A stretch of DNA of 64,000 nt, taken from the NCBI RefSeq assembly GCF_003289965.1, contig NZ_QMBQ01000002.1:558001-622000 (forward strand), in the 5' to 3' direction. A program made the translations under genes and the position numbers. The DNA comes from Mesorhizobium atlanticum. GTDB lineage: Bacteria; Pseudomonadota; Alphaproteobacteria; Rhizobiales; Rhizobiaceae. Positions 8,719 to 17,669 of the stretch are shown here, one piece after another (within the stretch, counting starts at the first letter, position 1; each line of letters begins with the position of its first letter). A model generated the notes under the pieces. That model made no database searches and was not told where the DNA came from. It saw only the letters and a program-made list of their open reading frames with translations.

Positions 8719-10233
8719 ATGTTTTTCGAATTCGATGGCCATGTTCTAGATCTTCGTCAGGGGCGGCTTCTACGTGATGGCGCCGACGTCAATTTGCGCC
8801 CCAAGTCTCTCGCACTGCTGATCTACCTGATCGAGAACGCTGGCAGGATATTGCACAAGGATGAGCTCGTTTCCGCAGTCTGGCCGGCGGTGACCGTTTC
8901 CGACGAATCCCTCACCCAATGCATCATGGACATTCGACGCGCCCTCGGTCCGGGCGCGGACGGATTGATCAGAACCTTGCCGCGGCGGGGGTATCTTGTC
9001 GACGAAAGCCGGGTGCATGCCTCCGCAGATACCCAGCCGAAGGATCTCGATCCCGCTATTCCGGCCAAGGCTTCGATTGCGGTCTTGCCATTCGTAAACA
9101 TAGACGGCATCCCCGAGCAGGATGCATTTACCGACGGCTTGACAGAAGACCTCATCACGGATCTGTCGCGAAACGCAGGGCTTCTGGTCATCGCGCGGCA
9201 ATCGTCGCTGGCATATAAGGGCAAAACCACTGACGTGCGTATCATCGCGCACGACCTGGGTGTCCGGTTTCTGCTGGAAGGCAGCGCCAGAAGAGCGGCC
9301 GGCCGCATCCGAGTAAATGTTCAGCTGGTTGATGCGATCGGTGGCGATCTTCTGTGGGCTGAACGGTTCGACCGGAACATCGAGGATGTCTTCGCCGTAC
9401 AAGATGAAGTGGCAGACAAGATTGTGCAGGCGTTGGTCGGAAAGTTGACGCCGCCGCTCCCGCCGCGCAATCGCCCGGCAAACCTCGATGCGTACGACCT
9501 ATGCGTTAAGGCAAGGGCGCTGATTGCGTCCATGGGCGGTTCTCCGGAAGCGGTTCGGGAATCAATCCTCCTGCTGAAGCAGGCAGTGACCCTGGATCCT
9601 GGTTACGCGGAAGCCATCCGGTGGCTTGCCTTCAATCTTTGGTCGCTTTGGAGCAACGCTATCGACAGTGCCGATTCAAACCTGGCCGAGGCTATAAGAT
9701 TGGCGGAAAGAGCGGTATCTCTCGACCCGAATGATGGCTCAAACCATTGGATATTCGGCTACCTGCTAGCTTCCGCGGGGCGATGGGCTGATTCAGAGAG
9801 AGAGTTCGCTGCAACATTTACCCTCGATCCGAACCATGCCGATGCAATGATTATGTGTGCTGAATTGACTGCAATGGCGGGAAGGGCGGCAGAGGCCATC
9901 GATCTGATAAAGAGAGCATTTCGCCTCAATCCGCACCCGTCAGGCTGGTACTACTGGGAGCTTGGTCTGGCGCAATATGCCGCGCGAGACTACGGGGCGG
10001 CGGTAAAGACATTGCGCACCGAGGCGACATATCGAACCGGATCACGGCGAATCCTGGCGGCGAGTCTAGCGCAACTAGGGCGGCTGGATGAAGCGGTCCG
10101 CGAAGGCCAGATTTTTCTGGCGAACAATCCCGGCTTTACGACGAGCCAATGGGCATCGCGCCAGCCGGCGCGGGACGCCGGAACGGTGGAACATTTTGTC
10201 GATGGGTATCGCAAGGCTGGATTGCCTGATTGA
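8719..10233 (+). CDS. Winged-helix regulator with TolB-like and TPR regions
   Basis: A 504-residue one-component regulator with the same plan as the gene at 1516-3063. Residues 1-95 are the winged helix (LVSAVWPAVTVSDESLTQCI; wing RTLPRRGYLVDE). From about 115 is the TolB-like motif SIAVLPFVNIDGIPEQDAF and the LGVRFLLEGSARRAAGRIRV block, followed by TPR-like repeats to the end (AIRLAERAVSLDPNDGSNHW). ATG 8719 was chosen because it sits at the start of the winged helix; the open frame to 8443 overlaps the divergent DUF1127 gene. The two proteins are clearly paralogous in architecture but distant in sequence. Confidence 0.87.
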   Translation: MFFEFDGHVLDLRQGRLLRDGADVNLRPKSLALLIYLIENAGRILHKDELVSAVWPAVTVSDESLTQCIMDIRRALGPGADGLIRTLPRRGYLVDESRVHASADTQPKDLDPAIPAKASIAVLPFVNIDGIPEQDAFTDGLTEDLITDLSRNAGLLVIARQSSLAYKGKTTDVRIIAHDLGVRFLLEGSARRAAGRIRVNVQLVDAIGGDLLWAERFDRNIEDVFAVQDEVADKIVQALVGKLTPPLPPRNRPANLDAYDLCVKARALIASMGGSPEAVRESILLLKQAVTLDPGYAEAIRWLAFNLWSLWSNAIDSADSNLAEAIRLAERAVSLDPNDGSNHWIFGYLLASAGRWADSEREFAATFTLDPNHADAMIMCAELTAMAGRAAEAIDLIKRAFRLNPHPSGWYYWELGLAQYAARDYGAAVKTLRTEATYRTGSRRILAASLAQLGRLDEAVREGQIFLANNPGFTTSQWASRQPARDAGTVEHFVDGYRKAGLPD

Positions 10234-10357
10234 TCGGCTTCAATACCCAGGAGCTCTCCACCTTATCCTTGATGGATCGCTAACAGAGGCGGCGACTTCC
10301 GACCCGTGGAGATCAGAGACAATTCGGTCTGCATCGTCCGATCGCGACAGCGGATTG

Positions 10358-10426
10358 CTTATCGGGACCCATGCTCGACAGCGCATTGGCGATATCCGTC
10401 GGCCTCAGCCCGATGTCGGCGAGTTC
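10358..10426 (-). pseudogene. DUF1127 gene remnant
   Basis: On the minus strand this stretch reads ELADIGLRPTDIANALSSMG followed by PDK. The intact DUF1127 gene at 8214-8504 reads ELADIGLMTTDIANALSNIG followed by PDK. The DNA similarity stops abruptly on both sides, so only about 70 bases of a second copy remain. It lies 125 bases downstream of the regulator. Confidence 0.75.
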
Positions 10427-11032
10427 GGAGATGAAGAGAAACTTGCTTCTCCTGATGGGCTTGTCGTGGCCGGGCACGTTCTGTCCACGACCGCCCAGAC
10501 ATTGCCTCATTGCTAACATCGCAGGCGCGCGATTCTGGACTGTTCTCGCAGCTTTTCGTAAGCGCTGTCTGACCGCACTTCGCCCGACCGTGAGGAACAA
10601 TGTTCGAGGCCTTAAGAGCTTCGACGCACGACGATTTCAGAGCTTACGCCAAGTCCAGGGATGAAGAGCCGGTTCGCTGCTGCGGTTCTTTCCGTTGGCC
10701 GCAGGCGCCACTTCGCCCAGTCGCCCCAGTGCAGCGGAGGATGAAGCCACCCTTCTTCAAGATTGCCGATTCTTATGTTAATTTCTCAGCCGCCAAATGC
10801 GCGCGTGCGGCCCATTCCTCAGGAGGCTCGGAGCCCGCGATGCCGGTGAAAGAGCCGCGATCAGCTTCAGCATGTTGCCGTCCTGCCCGAACTCTTTCGT
10901 GTCGCAGTGGGGTTACGCGCTGACTCCATCACCCCAACAATTGATAGTATTAATGATTGCTAATATTCTAGTGTGCCGCTCGGTTCACGTCGGGTCGCGT
11001 GCGGGGTGACAGCTGACGTCTCGGGGACGACA
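10427..11032. other. Long non-coding stretch upstream of the PanE-like gene
   Basis: About 600 bases in which only short overlapping frames occur, on both strands, with no recognisable protein signature. It is likely decayed DNA. An AT-rich segment at about 10938-10972 may be the promoter region of the downstream reductase gene. Confidence 0.45.
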
Positions 11033-11965
11033 ATGCGAATTGCAATGATGGGAGCGGGCGGCATCGGCGGATATATTGGCGCCAGGCTAGCCCAGGCAGG
11101 GGGTGACGTGAGCTTCATTGCTCGCGGAGCGCACCTTGCGGCAATGCTCCAGACTGGTCTGAGTATCCAGAGCGACCTCGGCAGCTTTGTTCTTGCGCCT
11201 GTGTCCGCTAGCAAAGCGGCAGTTGATATCGGGCCGGTCGATTTGGTGATCTTTGCGGTGAAGCTCTACGACAGCGAGGAGGCGGCTGCATCCATCGCAC
11301 CCCTCGTGGGCGCCAACACGCGCATCGTTACGCTGCAAAACGGCATCGACAGCGTCGAAATTCTTTGTCGTCACCTGCCGCGCGACCGCGTGATCGGCGG
11401 CGCCACCTATCTTTCCGGCTTCATCAGCAAGCCGGGCGAAGTCGTTCATTCCGGCGGGCTGCCGCAAAACCTGGTCGGCGGCCAACGTGATTCCATCATC
11501 GAGCAATTGCGGGAGTTGTGTGATCGCGCCGTCGGGCTCGAGCTCAAACCAGTCGCAGACATCGACGAAGTGCTTTGGGAGAAGTTTGTAACGCTTTGCG
11601 CCTTCTCGGGAGGAACAGCGCTGATGCGCTCCGGCATCGGTCCGATCCTGGCCGATCCGGAAGCACGCATATTCATTGAAAAGTTGAGGGATGAGGGGAT
11701 GGCGGTAGCCGCAGCGGCCGGCCACCCAATGGCCGACGGGTTCCCGGGCCGCGTCGAGACCAGGTGGTCCGCGTTTCCTCCGCATGTGAAATCCTCAATG
11801 GCAAATGACCTCGAACGTGGGAGACCCATCGAGGTGGCGTGGCTTTCCGGGCGCATGCATCAACTGGGAATGAAGTTGGGTGTCGCCACTCCGGGCCACA
11901 CGGCGGTGTTTCGCGCGCTGCATCTGCATGCACTGGGGACGCAGCGCCAGAATTCCAATCTCTGA
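11033..11965 (+). CDS. 2-dehydropantoate 2-reductase-like protein (ApbA/PanE family)
   Basis: A 310-residue NAD(P)H-dependent reductase. The Rossmann loop is right at the N-terminus (MRIAMMGAGGIGGYIGARLA), followed by the family Lys in VIFAVKLYD and the Asn in TLQNGIDSVE. The C-terminal helical domain has the catalytic-type Lys in EVLWEKFVTLCAFS. ATG 11033, after TCGGGGACGACA, places the loop at residue 7. PanE makes pantoate for coenzyme A, but family members outside the pan operon reduce other 2-keto acids. It is isolated here and a biosynthetic role is not indicated. Confidence 0.85.
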   Translation: MRIAMMGAGGIGGYIGARLAQAGGDVSFIARGAHLAAMLQTGLSIQSDLGSFVLAPVSASKAAVDIGPVDLVIFAVKLYDSEEAAASIAPLVGANTRIVTLQNGIDSVEILCRHLPRDRVIGGATYLSGFISKPGEVVHSGGLPQNLVGGQRDSIIEQLRELCDRAVGLELKPVADIDEVLWEKFVTLCAFSGGTALMRSGIGPILADPEARIFIEKLRDEGMAVAAAAGHPMADGFPGRVETRWSAFPPHVKSSMANDLERGRPIEVAWLSGRMHQLGMKLGVATPGHTAVFRALHLHALGTQRQNSNL

Positions 11966-12000
11966 ATCACGGTCATAGCCGCATCTGTTGGGAGGACGTC

Positions 12001-12130
12001 ATGGCAGGCTCCTTGAACGACACAATGCTAGTCAGGGCAGGCGACGACGCTGTTGGCCCCCAAGACATGTTCAACAAGGAGCTGCAAACCTATCACAAGA
12101 TCGTTGGCGCGAACCTCATTTTCCATCGCC
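12001..12130 (+). pseudogene. 5' fragment of a SAM methyltransferase-like gene
   Basis: After a strong GGAGGACGTC ribosome site, ATG 12001 opens a frame containing MFNKELQTYHKIVGANLIFH. I recognise this as resembling the N-terminus of some class I methyltransferases. Directly afterwards the frame turns into low-complexity Pro/Arg sequence and stops at 12216, without a SAM-binding motif. The gene appears cut and joined to a transporter fragment. Family assignment is from memory of similar N-termini and is tentative. Confidence 0.5.
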
Positions 12131-12322
12131 CGGCGCCTCCCCGCCGCTCAAGCCACTTTGCTCAGCTCTGCGGAGATGCCGATGGGTCCGCTATGGGTCT
12201 GGCTGTTCTTCAGTGAGATGCCTGCGACTGAAACCTTCGCGTGCGGCGCATTGGTGATTGGGGCGATCCTTGGAAATATCGCGGTCGAGCTGCGGGCCAG
12301 ACCAACTGCTGAGACCGCTTAA
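12131..12322 (+). pseudogene. 3' fragment of an EamA/DMT-family transporter gene
   Basis: In a different frame from the preceding fragment, this stretch reads RRLPAAQATLLSSAEMPMGP, then LWVWLFFSEMPATETFACGA, and ends with a hydrophobic helix (LVIGAILGNIAVEL) and stop at 12322. This is the typical last two helices of drug/metabolite (EamA) permeases, including the PAA.ALL...E...GPLW.W motif. No start codon or upstream helices precede it, so only the tail survives. Confidence 0.75.
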
Positions 12323-12635
12323 GCGAGAATACGGTGTCGTTTAATTAGCCACAATGTTGTCATGGCTGATTCCGCTGGGCGGAGCGAGGCGCGCGTATCC
12401 GATTCGGCATGTCGGACATCGAAATCAGCTGTGCCTCTGCCTAAAGCGGACGTTTGGTGCTGATCGCGCTGGAACTGATTGTGGGCGCCATCTCTGGACC
12501 TACGGATCGCCAGCACTACTCAGGCCCGTTGGGGCCGTGCCGCTGGCAAGACAGCTCGGGCTGCACTGTGTTAGGTTGAAAATCAAGAACAAGTGGAGAT
12601 TTGGGTTCGCAATCACGGCATTGGGGGACGGCGGC
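12323..12635. other. Intergenic stretch, nothing recognised
   Basis: About 310 bases between the transporter fragment and the flavin oxidoreductase. The oxidoreductase frame is open through it, but the residues have no family character and no good ribosome site. No repeat or RNA gene was seen. Confidence 0.45.
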
Positions 12636-13997
12636 ATGCTACTAGCGCGGATTTCCAAGGAACTTGAGACTGCCGGGCCGAATTGCATCATCATAGGGCC
12701 TCATCAGGCCGAATACGAACAGCTGCGTAAGGTATGGAACGGCATGGTGGATCGGCGACCAGCCGCGATTGTCCGCACCGGAACGGTCGCCCACGTCGCA
12801 AAGGTCGTTCAGCTTGCGGCCGAATACGGCGCTCTGCCGGCAGTGCGGTGCGGTGGCCATAGCATCCCCGGCTTGTCGACCGGTGATGACGGAATCGTCC
12901 TCGATCTGTCAGCAATGAACCGTGTCGTCTTTGACCCTGTATCGCGTATAGCGGAAGTCGAGGGTGGTGCACTGCTTAGACATCTGGATGTGGCCGGTGC
13001 CGCTGCCGGACTTGTAACTCCTGCCGGAGTCATTTCGCACACAGGAATTGCGGGGCTCACGCTGGGTGGCGGCATGGGATGGTTGAGCCGGCGCTTTGGC
13101 CTGACGATCGACAATCTGCTGGGCGTGGACCTCATCACGGCCGAAGGCCGCGCATTGCATGCGAGCGCCGACATTGAGCCCGAACTGTTCTGGGGCATTC
13201 GCGGGGGCGGCGGCAATTTCGGGGTGGTAACGAAATTTCGCTTCAGGATGCAGCCACTGGGACCGGTCCTGGTCGGCCGCTGGAAGTATCCGCGTCCGGC
13301 ATTCGGCGCGGTTCTGAGGGGCTATCGCGATCTTGCGGCCGAAGCACCGCGTGAACTGACGACTGCCCTCACGATAACGTCAACAGCCATCGCCGTGAGC
13401 GCGTTTTGGTCCGGATCGTCGGGAAACGCCTTCGCTGCGATTCAACCGTATGGATCATTGGCACGGCCCGATGCCATCATGGTCGGCGGCCAGACATTTC
13501 TCGAATTGCAAAGCCGCAATGACGCCCACTTTGCGTGGGGCCGACGCTACTACGCCAAGGGCGGATTCCTCGGTGACATTGACGATCGCGTCATCAACTG
13601 CCTGCTGGATTCAATCGCGACCGCGCCGACGCCGGACTCGGAATTCTATGTGCTGCAACTCGGCGGAGCGGTAAGCGATGTCGAGGAAGCCGCCACTGCC
13701 TATTCGGGGCGGGCTGCGAAATTCTACTGGGTTGCCGAGCCGGTTTGGGACAACCCGATGGACGATTCCCGTTGCATCGCTTGGGGGCGTTCGGCAGGTG
13801 GCCGCATGGCGGCGATATCTCAGGCCGGCAATTATCTGAATGAGCAGGCGGATACCGGCAAGGAGGTCTCGTATCACGCCTACGGCGCAGAAAAATACAA
13901 CCGACTTTCAGCGCTTAAAGCACGCTTCGATCCCTCAAATCTTTTCCGGCTAAACCAGAATATTGAACCGGACCCTTCACTCGCTGCGGCTCGGTAA
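12636..13997 (+). CDS. FAD-linked oxidoreductase, BBE type (berberine bridge enzyme-like)
   Basis: A 453-residue flavoprotein. The PCMH-type FAD-binding domain spans about 35-210: RTGTVAHVAKVVQLA, the His of VRCGGHSIPG (usual 8-alpha-histidyl FAD attachment site), the GIAGLTLGGGMGWLSRRFG loop, and the GGGGNFGVVTKFRF motif. The BBE C-terminal segment is at the end (KYNRLSALKARFDPSNLFRL). ATG 12636 is preceded by GGGGGACGG. Such enzymes oxidise alcohols, sugars or alkaloid-like compounds with oxygen; no signal peptide is visible, and the second attachment Cys (often in CxxV/G) is not evident. The substrate is unknown. Confidence 0.87.
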   Translation: MLLARISKELETAGPNCIIIGPHQAEYEQLRKVWNGMVDRRPAAIVRTGTVAHVAKVVQLAAEYGALPAVRCGGHSIPGLSTGDDGIVLDLSAMNRVVFDPVSRIAEVEGGALLRHLDVAGAAAGLVTPAGVISHTGIAGLTLGGGMGWLSRRFGLTIDNLLGVDLITAEGRALHASADIEPELFWGIRGGGGNFGVVTKFRFRMQPLGPVLVGRWKYPRPAFGAVLRGYRDLAAEAPRELTTALTITSTAIAVSAFWSGSSGNAFAAIQPYGSLARPDAIMVGGQTFLELQSRNDAHFAWGRRYYAKGGFLGDIDDRVINCLLDSIATAPTPDSEFYVLQLGGAVSDVEEAATAYSGRAAKFYWVAEPVWDNPMDDSRCIAWGRSAGGRMAAISQAGNYLNEQADTGKEVSYHAYGAEKYNRLSALKARFDPSNLFRLNQNIEPDPSLAAAR

Positions 13998-14317
13998 GTC
14001 CCGCCTCGCGCCAGGCCTCCATCGTCGTTTCGTGGAAAGGCAGAATCTGGTCAAGTCACGGCGCTGGACCTTGAAGGTTGATCCTCCGGCGCCCTTTCGG
14101 CCTATCTCCAAATGGTCACCGATGACCGTCTTGGCCCTAGCCTCCTCACCTACTTTGTAGCTGCGCCCGCCATATGATCAGCCACAATGTCGGCACGAGC
14201 GGCCCATCGGCCAATTGCCGGCTTTAAGGAACTTCCGATGGCTACCAGGCCTCCTTGTTGACGACAGGCAAATTTCGAGAGATCACTGGATTTGATCGTC
14301 GCAAGTCGGAGGCTATA
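13998..14317. other. Intergenic stretch upstream of the nitrile hydratase operon
   Basis: About 320 bases. The minus strand is open over roughly 60 codons but has no recognisable family and no start, so it is not called. The operon's promoter is probably here; no convincing -35/-10 pair was picked out. The right end holds GGAGG just before the alpha-subunit GTG start. Confidence 0.4.
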
Positions 14318-14965
14318 GTGTCCGAGGATCATTCCGGGCGGATCGGCGCGATACACCGCGAACTGCACAGCCATCTTCCGTCCGCGCCAGAACTGCGGGT
14401 GAAGGCGCTGGAAAGTCTTTTGGTCGAAAAGGGGCTGCTCGACCCAAATACCGTTGATGCGTGGATTGAGGTCTACACCGAGCAGATCGGTCCGAAACGC
14501 GGTGCCGAGGTGGTGGCTCGCGCCTGGACCGATCCGGCTTTCCGCGACAGGCTGTTCGCCGACGGCACCGCAGGGATCACCGAGCTCGGCTTCGAAGGTT
14601 GGGCCGGCGGTCACCTTCGGGTCGTCCCAAACACGCCGGCGGTGCACAACCTCGTCGTCTGCACGCTCTGCTCCTGCTACCCGCACGCCGTCCTCGGCAT
14701 CCCTCCCAACTGGTACAAGACCGCTGCCTACCGTTCGCGCGCCGTTCGCGATCCACGCGGTGTCATCGCAGAGTTCGGAGACGCCATTCCCGACGACGTG
14801 GAGGTTCGTGTCTGGGACTCGACCGCAGAGGTCCGATATCTCGTGCTACCCGAGCGGCCTGCCGGCACCGAAGACTGGGACGTGGCACGCCTCGCACGCC
14901 TCGTCACGCGCAACTCCATGATCGGCACGGAACGAGACCTCGGGCGACTCGTCGGGAGAGGATGA
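14318..14965 (+). CDS. Nitrile hydratase alpha subunit, cobalt type
   Basis: A 215-residue subunit of nitrile hydratase, which hydrates nitriles to amides. The metal-binding motif is VCTLCSCYP, with C115, C118, S119 and C120. Thr after the first Cys (CTLCSC) is the cobalt-enzyme form; iron enzymes have Ser (CSLCSC). The [20 protein letters not shown] segment after it is family-typical. The GTG at 14318 is chosen over the ATG at 14255: CGGAGG sits five bases before it, and it gives the normal length. The stop overlaps the beta-subunit start (TGATG), so the two are translationally coupled. Confidence 0.93.
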   Translation: MSEDHSGRIGAIHRELHSHLPSAPELRVKALESLLVEKGLLDPNTVDAWIEVYTEQIGPKRGAEVVARAWTDPAFRDRLFADGTAGITELGFEGWAGGHLRVVPNTPAVHNLVVCTLCSCYPHAVLGIPPNWYKTAAYRSRAVRDPRGVIAEFGDAIPDDVEVRVWDSTAEVRYLVLPERPAGTEDWDVARLARLVTRNSMIGTERDLGRLVGRG

Positions 14966-15621
14966 TGGACGGCATCCACGACCTCGGCGGGCGTCAGGGC
15001 TACGGCCCGATCGACGTCAACGAACCGCCTGAACCTTTTCACGCCCCCTGGGAAGCGCGGCTGTTCGGCATCACCCGTGCCTTCACGCGGCCTGCGATGT
15101 TCAGCATCGACCTATTCCGGCATGTTCGCGAATGTATCGATCCCGCCGAGTATCTGACCCGCGGCTACTACGACCAGTGGTTGCTCGCCTACGCGGTGTT
15201 GATGGTCGACGCCGAGGCGGTCACTGTCGAGGAGCTCGCGACCGGCAAGTCGGCCAAGGCCATTCCGAACATGCCGCCGCCAATGACACCGGCAAAGGTA
15301 GCGACGCTGACGAAGGCGATGAGCCGCTTTGATCGCGAGTCGGACACAGGCCCGACATTCGCTCCCGGCGACAAAGTTAAGACGATTCCTTTCGGATCCA
15401 GCGGACATACTAGGTTGCCCCAGTACGCGCGTGGCCGCGAGGGCCAGATCGAGTCATTTCGCGGCGTCCACACCCTTCCTGACACCAACATGGCCGGCGA
15501 CGGACCTGCCCAGCCACTTTACACGGTGTCGTTTCTTGCTGCCGACCTGTGGCTGGGGGCAGCGGGCCGCAAGGACCACGTCTATCTTGATCTTTGGGAG
15601 AGCTATCTTGAGCGAGCCTGA
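14965..15621 (+). CDS. Nitrile hydratase beta subunit
   Basis: A 218-residue partner of the alpha subunit. The hallmark N-terminus [16 protein letters not shown] is present, followed by the helical region (PFHAPWEARLFGITRA; YLTRGYYDQWLLAYAVLMVD) and the C-terminal SH3-like barrel (FAPGDKVKTI; then KDHVYLDLWESYLE). ATG 14965 overlaps the alpha stop codon by one base and leaves GGGAGAGG at good distance; ATG 14962 is the alternative. Together with the alpha subunit it forms the heterodimer that holds the Co(III) site at the interface. Confidence 0.93.
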   Translation: MDGIHDLGGRQGYGPIDVNEPPEPFHAPWEARLFGITRAFTRPAMFSIDLFRHVRECIDPAEYLTRGYYDQWLLAYAVLMVDAEAVTVEELATGKSAKAIPNMPPPMTPAKVATLTKAMSRFDRESDTGPTFAPGDKVKTIPFGSSGHTRLPQYARGREGQIESFRGVHTLPDTNMAGDGPAQPLYTVSFLAADLWLGAAGRKDHVYLDLWESYLERA

Positions 15622-15982
15622 AGCCGCATTGCTACCACGCGAACCCAAACCCGGTTCTACGGTGTTCGCCGTGCCGTGGCATGCCGAGGCGCTCGGCATT
15701 GCCAATGCGCTAATTCAAAGCGGCATGTATTCTCAAGTCGAATGGGCAAATGCGCTCGCCGCCGAAATTCGCCGCTTTGCCGTAGCGGCAGAACCGGACA
15801 CGGAGGAGACCTATTATCAGGCTGTGCTTGCAGCTCTGGAGCGCTTGGTGGGCGAGAAGTCGCCGGAGACTGGCGGATCGCTTGTCACCCGCGTGGAAGC
15901 TTGGCGGCGGGCGTACCTCAACACGCCGCACGGTCAGCCCGTAACTCTCGCTGCGGCCACTGGTCCAGCTGCCGATCACTGA
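15608..15982 (+). CDS. Nitrile hydratase accessory (activator) protein
   Basis: A 124-residue small protein of the nitrile hydratase accessory family (P14K/NhlE-like), which resembles the beta-subunit N-terminal part and delivers cobalt to the alpha subunit. Family features are PWHAEALGIANALIQSG, EWANALAAEIRRF, YYQAVLAALERLVGEK and TPHGQPVTL. The start is a TTG at 15608, placed by the GGGAGAG six bases upstream; it overlaps the beta-subunit end by 14 bases. The order alpha-beta-accessory is the usual cobalt-type operon layout. No amidase follows, so the amide product must be handled elsewhere. Confidence 0.85.
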   Translation: MSEPEAALLPREPKPGSTVFAVPWHAEALGIANALIQSGMYSQVEWANALAAEIRRFAVAAEPDTEETYYQAVLAALERLVGEKSPETGGSLVTRVEAWRRAYLNTPHGQPVTLAAATGPAADH

Positions 15983-16416
15983 CCCAACGACCAAGAATAC
16001 CACCACTACGCTCGCTAGTCAGGCGGTCTGAGTCCTCTCGCGCGAGGCAGGCGTTACCCACGCCACCTTGAAGCCCCGGCCGTCTGCTATTGGCGCGCTA
16101 GCGGCCGGATTGTCGCCGCGTGAAACCGTGGAATTTCGGGCTTCTGCGTCGGGCGCTAGGTCGACCGAAGGCTAACAGAAACTGTCAGATGACGGCATAG
16201 TGCCCTCTTTGTACTTTCTGCTCTGACCCCCGATAGCCCCGCAGCGCCCATAGGCTCGGCCGCCCCTGAGGGGATGCGCTTCTCCACGGCAATCCTCGCG
16301 ATCATGCGGTGGGCTGGATCAGCTAGTGGAATAGATGACCACTGACCCGACGCCGAAGATCAGCCGGCCCCGGACCGTCGCGGCGGGATTATGTCGGGAC
16401 TAGTGCGTGCTGCTTG
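15983..16416. other. Intergenic stretch between convergent genes
   Basis: About 430 bases between the end of the nitrile hydratase operon and the end of the ACAD-like gene. Only shadow frames are present; no clear rho-independent terminator, repeat or RNA gene was seen. Confidence 0.45.
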
Positions 16417-17565
16417 TTAGAAGTTTGCGCGGCTGATATCGCCACCAAGAGCGTAGCGGCCCCCAATCACAAACTGCTCGGCACTCACGGCGATGTGCTT
16501 GGCCGCCGCGCGAACGTCGCGTTCGCGCCTCTCGAAGGGCTGGGACTCGGCAAGGGCGCGGGCTCCGATCAGATCGTTCACCCGCAGTACGACGCTCACT
16601 GCGACTTCAGCGGCGTGAGAACAGGCAAGCCGGTAGTTGATCCGAGCCGCAACCAGATCAGAGCCCCCGCTTTCGACGGTCGAGCACAATGATGACATGG
16701 CTGACCGCATGTAGGCGCCAGCCGCCCTGCACTGCGAAAGGCAGCGCCCGATTTCTGCGTGAGCCAGGTCGCGTTCTGCGACGGGGACGGTCATTCCCTG
16801 ACGACGGTGGCCAGAACCTAACGAGATGAGCGCGTCGATTGCCCCCCTCGCGATCCCGAGCGGCACCGTGGCAACGGTCCAGACAAAGGCGGAAACGCCC
16901 GGAAGGCGATAGACGACACCTGCGTGGGTGGGATTTGGCTGAAAGTCGCAAACGAATTCGGCTGGCAGGAACGCGTTGTTTGCCTCGAAGTCCCAGCTTC
17001 CAGTGCCCTTCATCCCTGAAACATGCCAGTTGTCGATCAGGGTGACAGACCCACGGGGCAGGAACGCTAGAACGATCTGCCCGCTGCCTTCGTTCACCTC
17101 GCAAAGCGGGGCGAAGGTCGTGGCGTGTGGCGCGCCGCTGGCAAAAGGCCACCGGCCTGTGATGCGGTATCCTGCCTCAGCCCGGACCGCCTTGCCAATC
17201 GCGCCTGTGCTTGAGGCAACGAATGCTGACGGTTTGCCGAACACCTTCTGTGCGGCGTCCAACGGCAGATAGCCGCCAGCACGCGAAATGCCGCCTCCGT
17301 TTCCGACCAGCCAGCCGATTGTTCCATCAAATGCGGCGGCATGCTCAACCACGGTCATGAAGTCGAGGGGCGAAAGCTCGCATCCGCCCAGTCGAGCCGG
17401 CAGCAGAAGGCGGAAGAACCCCGCTTCGCTCAAGCTATCAAAAACGTCGTCCGATAGCCTTCGATCCGCGTCAAAGCGCTCGGATTGCTCTGCCAGCAAG
17501 GGGCGGATCTGTTCGAACCTTCCGATCATGGTTGCAGCAGTCGATGCCGATTGTCCGTCCAGCAT
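16417..17565 (-). CDS. Flavin-dependent monooxygenase/acyl-CoA dehydrogenase-fold protein
   Basis: A 382-residue protein of the acyl-CoA dehydrogenase superfamily, hydroxylase-like group (HsaA/HpaB-like, acyl-CoA_dh_2 C-terminus). Visible landmarks are an N-terminal helical domain (LSEAGFFRLLLPARLGG), the middle beta domain with GYRITGRWPFASGA and WHVSGMKGTGSWDFEA, and a C-terminal helix bundle ending HIAVSAEQFVIGGRYALGGD. Such proteins use FMN/FAD to hydroxylate aromatic, sulfur or amine substrates. ATG 17565 follows AAAGGTGATC; a GTG three codons earlier lies inside that site. It is divergent from a LysR regulator with a 104-base gap, implying control by it. A C-terminal remnant of a relative lies at 4574-4677. 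Confidence 0.85.
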   Translation of the reverse strand: MLDGQSASTAATMIGRFEQIRPLLAEQSERFDADRRLSDDVFDSLSEAGFFRLLLPARLGGCELSPLDFMTVVEHAAAFDGTIGWLVGNGGGISRAGGYLPLDAAQKVFGKPSAFVASSTGAIGKAVRAEAGYRITGRWPFASGAPHATTFAPLCEVNEGSGQIVLAFLPRGSVTLIDNWHVSGMKGTGSWDFEANNAFLPAEFVCDFQPNPTHAGVVYRLPGVSAFVWTVATVPLGIARGAIDALISLGSGHRRQGMTVPVAERDLAHAEIGRCLSQCRAAGAYMRSAMSSLCSTVESGGSDLVAARINYRLACSHAAEVAVSVVLRVNDLIGARALAESQPFERRERDVRAAAKHIAVSAEQFVIGGRYALGGDISRANF

Positions 17566-17669
17566 GATGATCACCTTTCAGAATGCCGGAATGATCGGAC
17601 TCGATGAGATGTGGGGCAACATCAAAGAATTTGGGGCAACGTGAGTACAATTCATCTAGAATTCGACGC

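Noticed and set aside
13980..14160. Minus-strand open stretch of about 60 codons before the nitrile hydratase genes
   Set aside because: No start codon with a ribosome site and no recognised family; open frames of this length are common in this GC-rich DNA.
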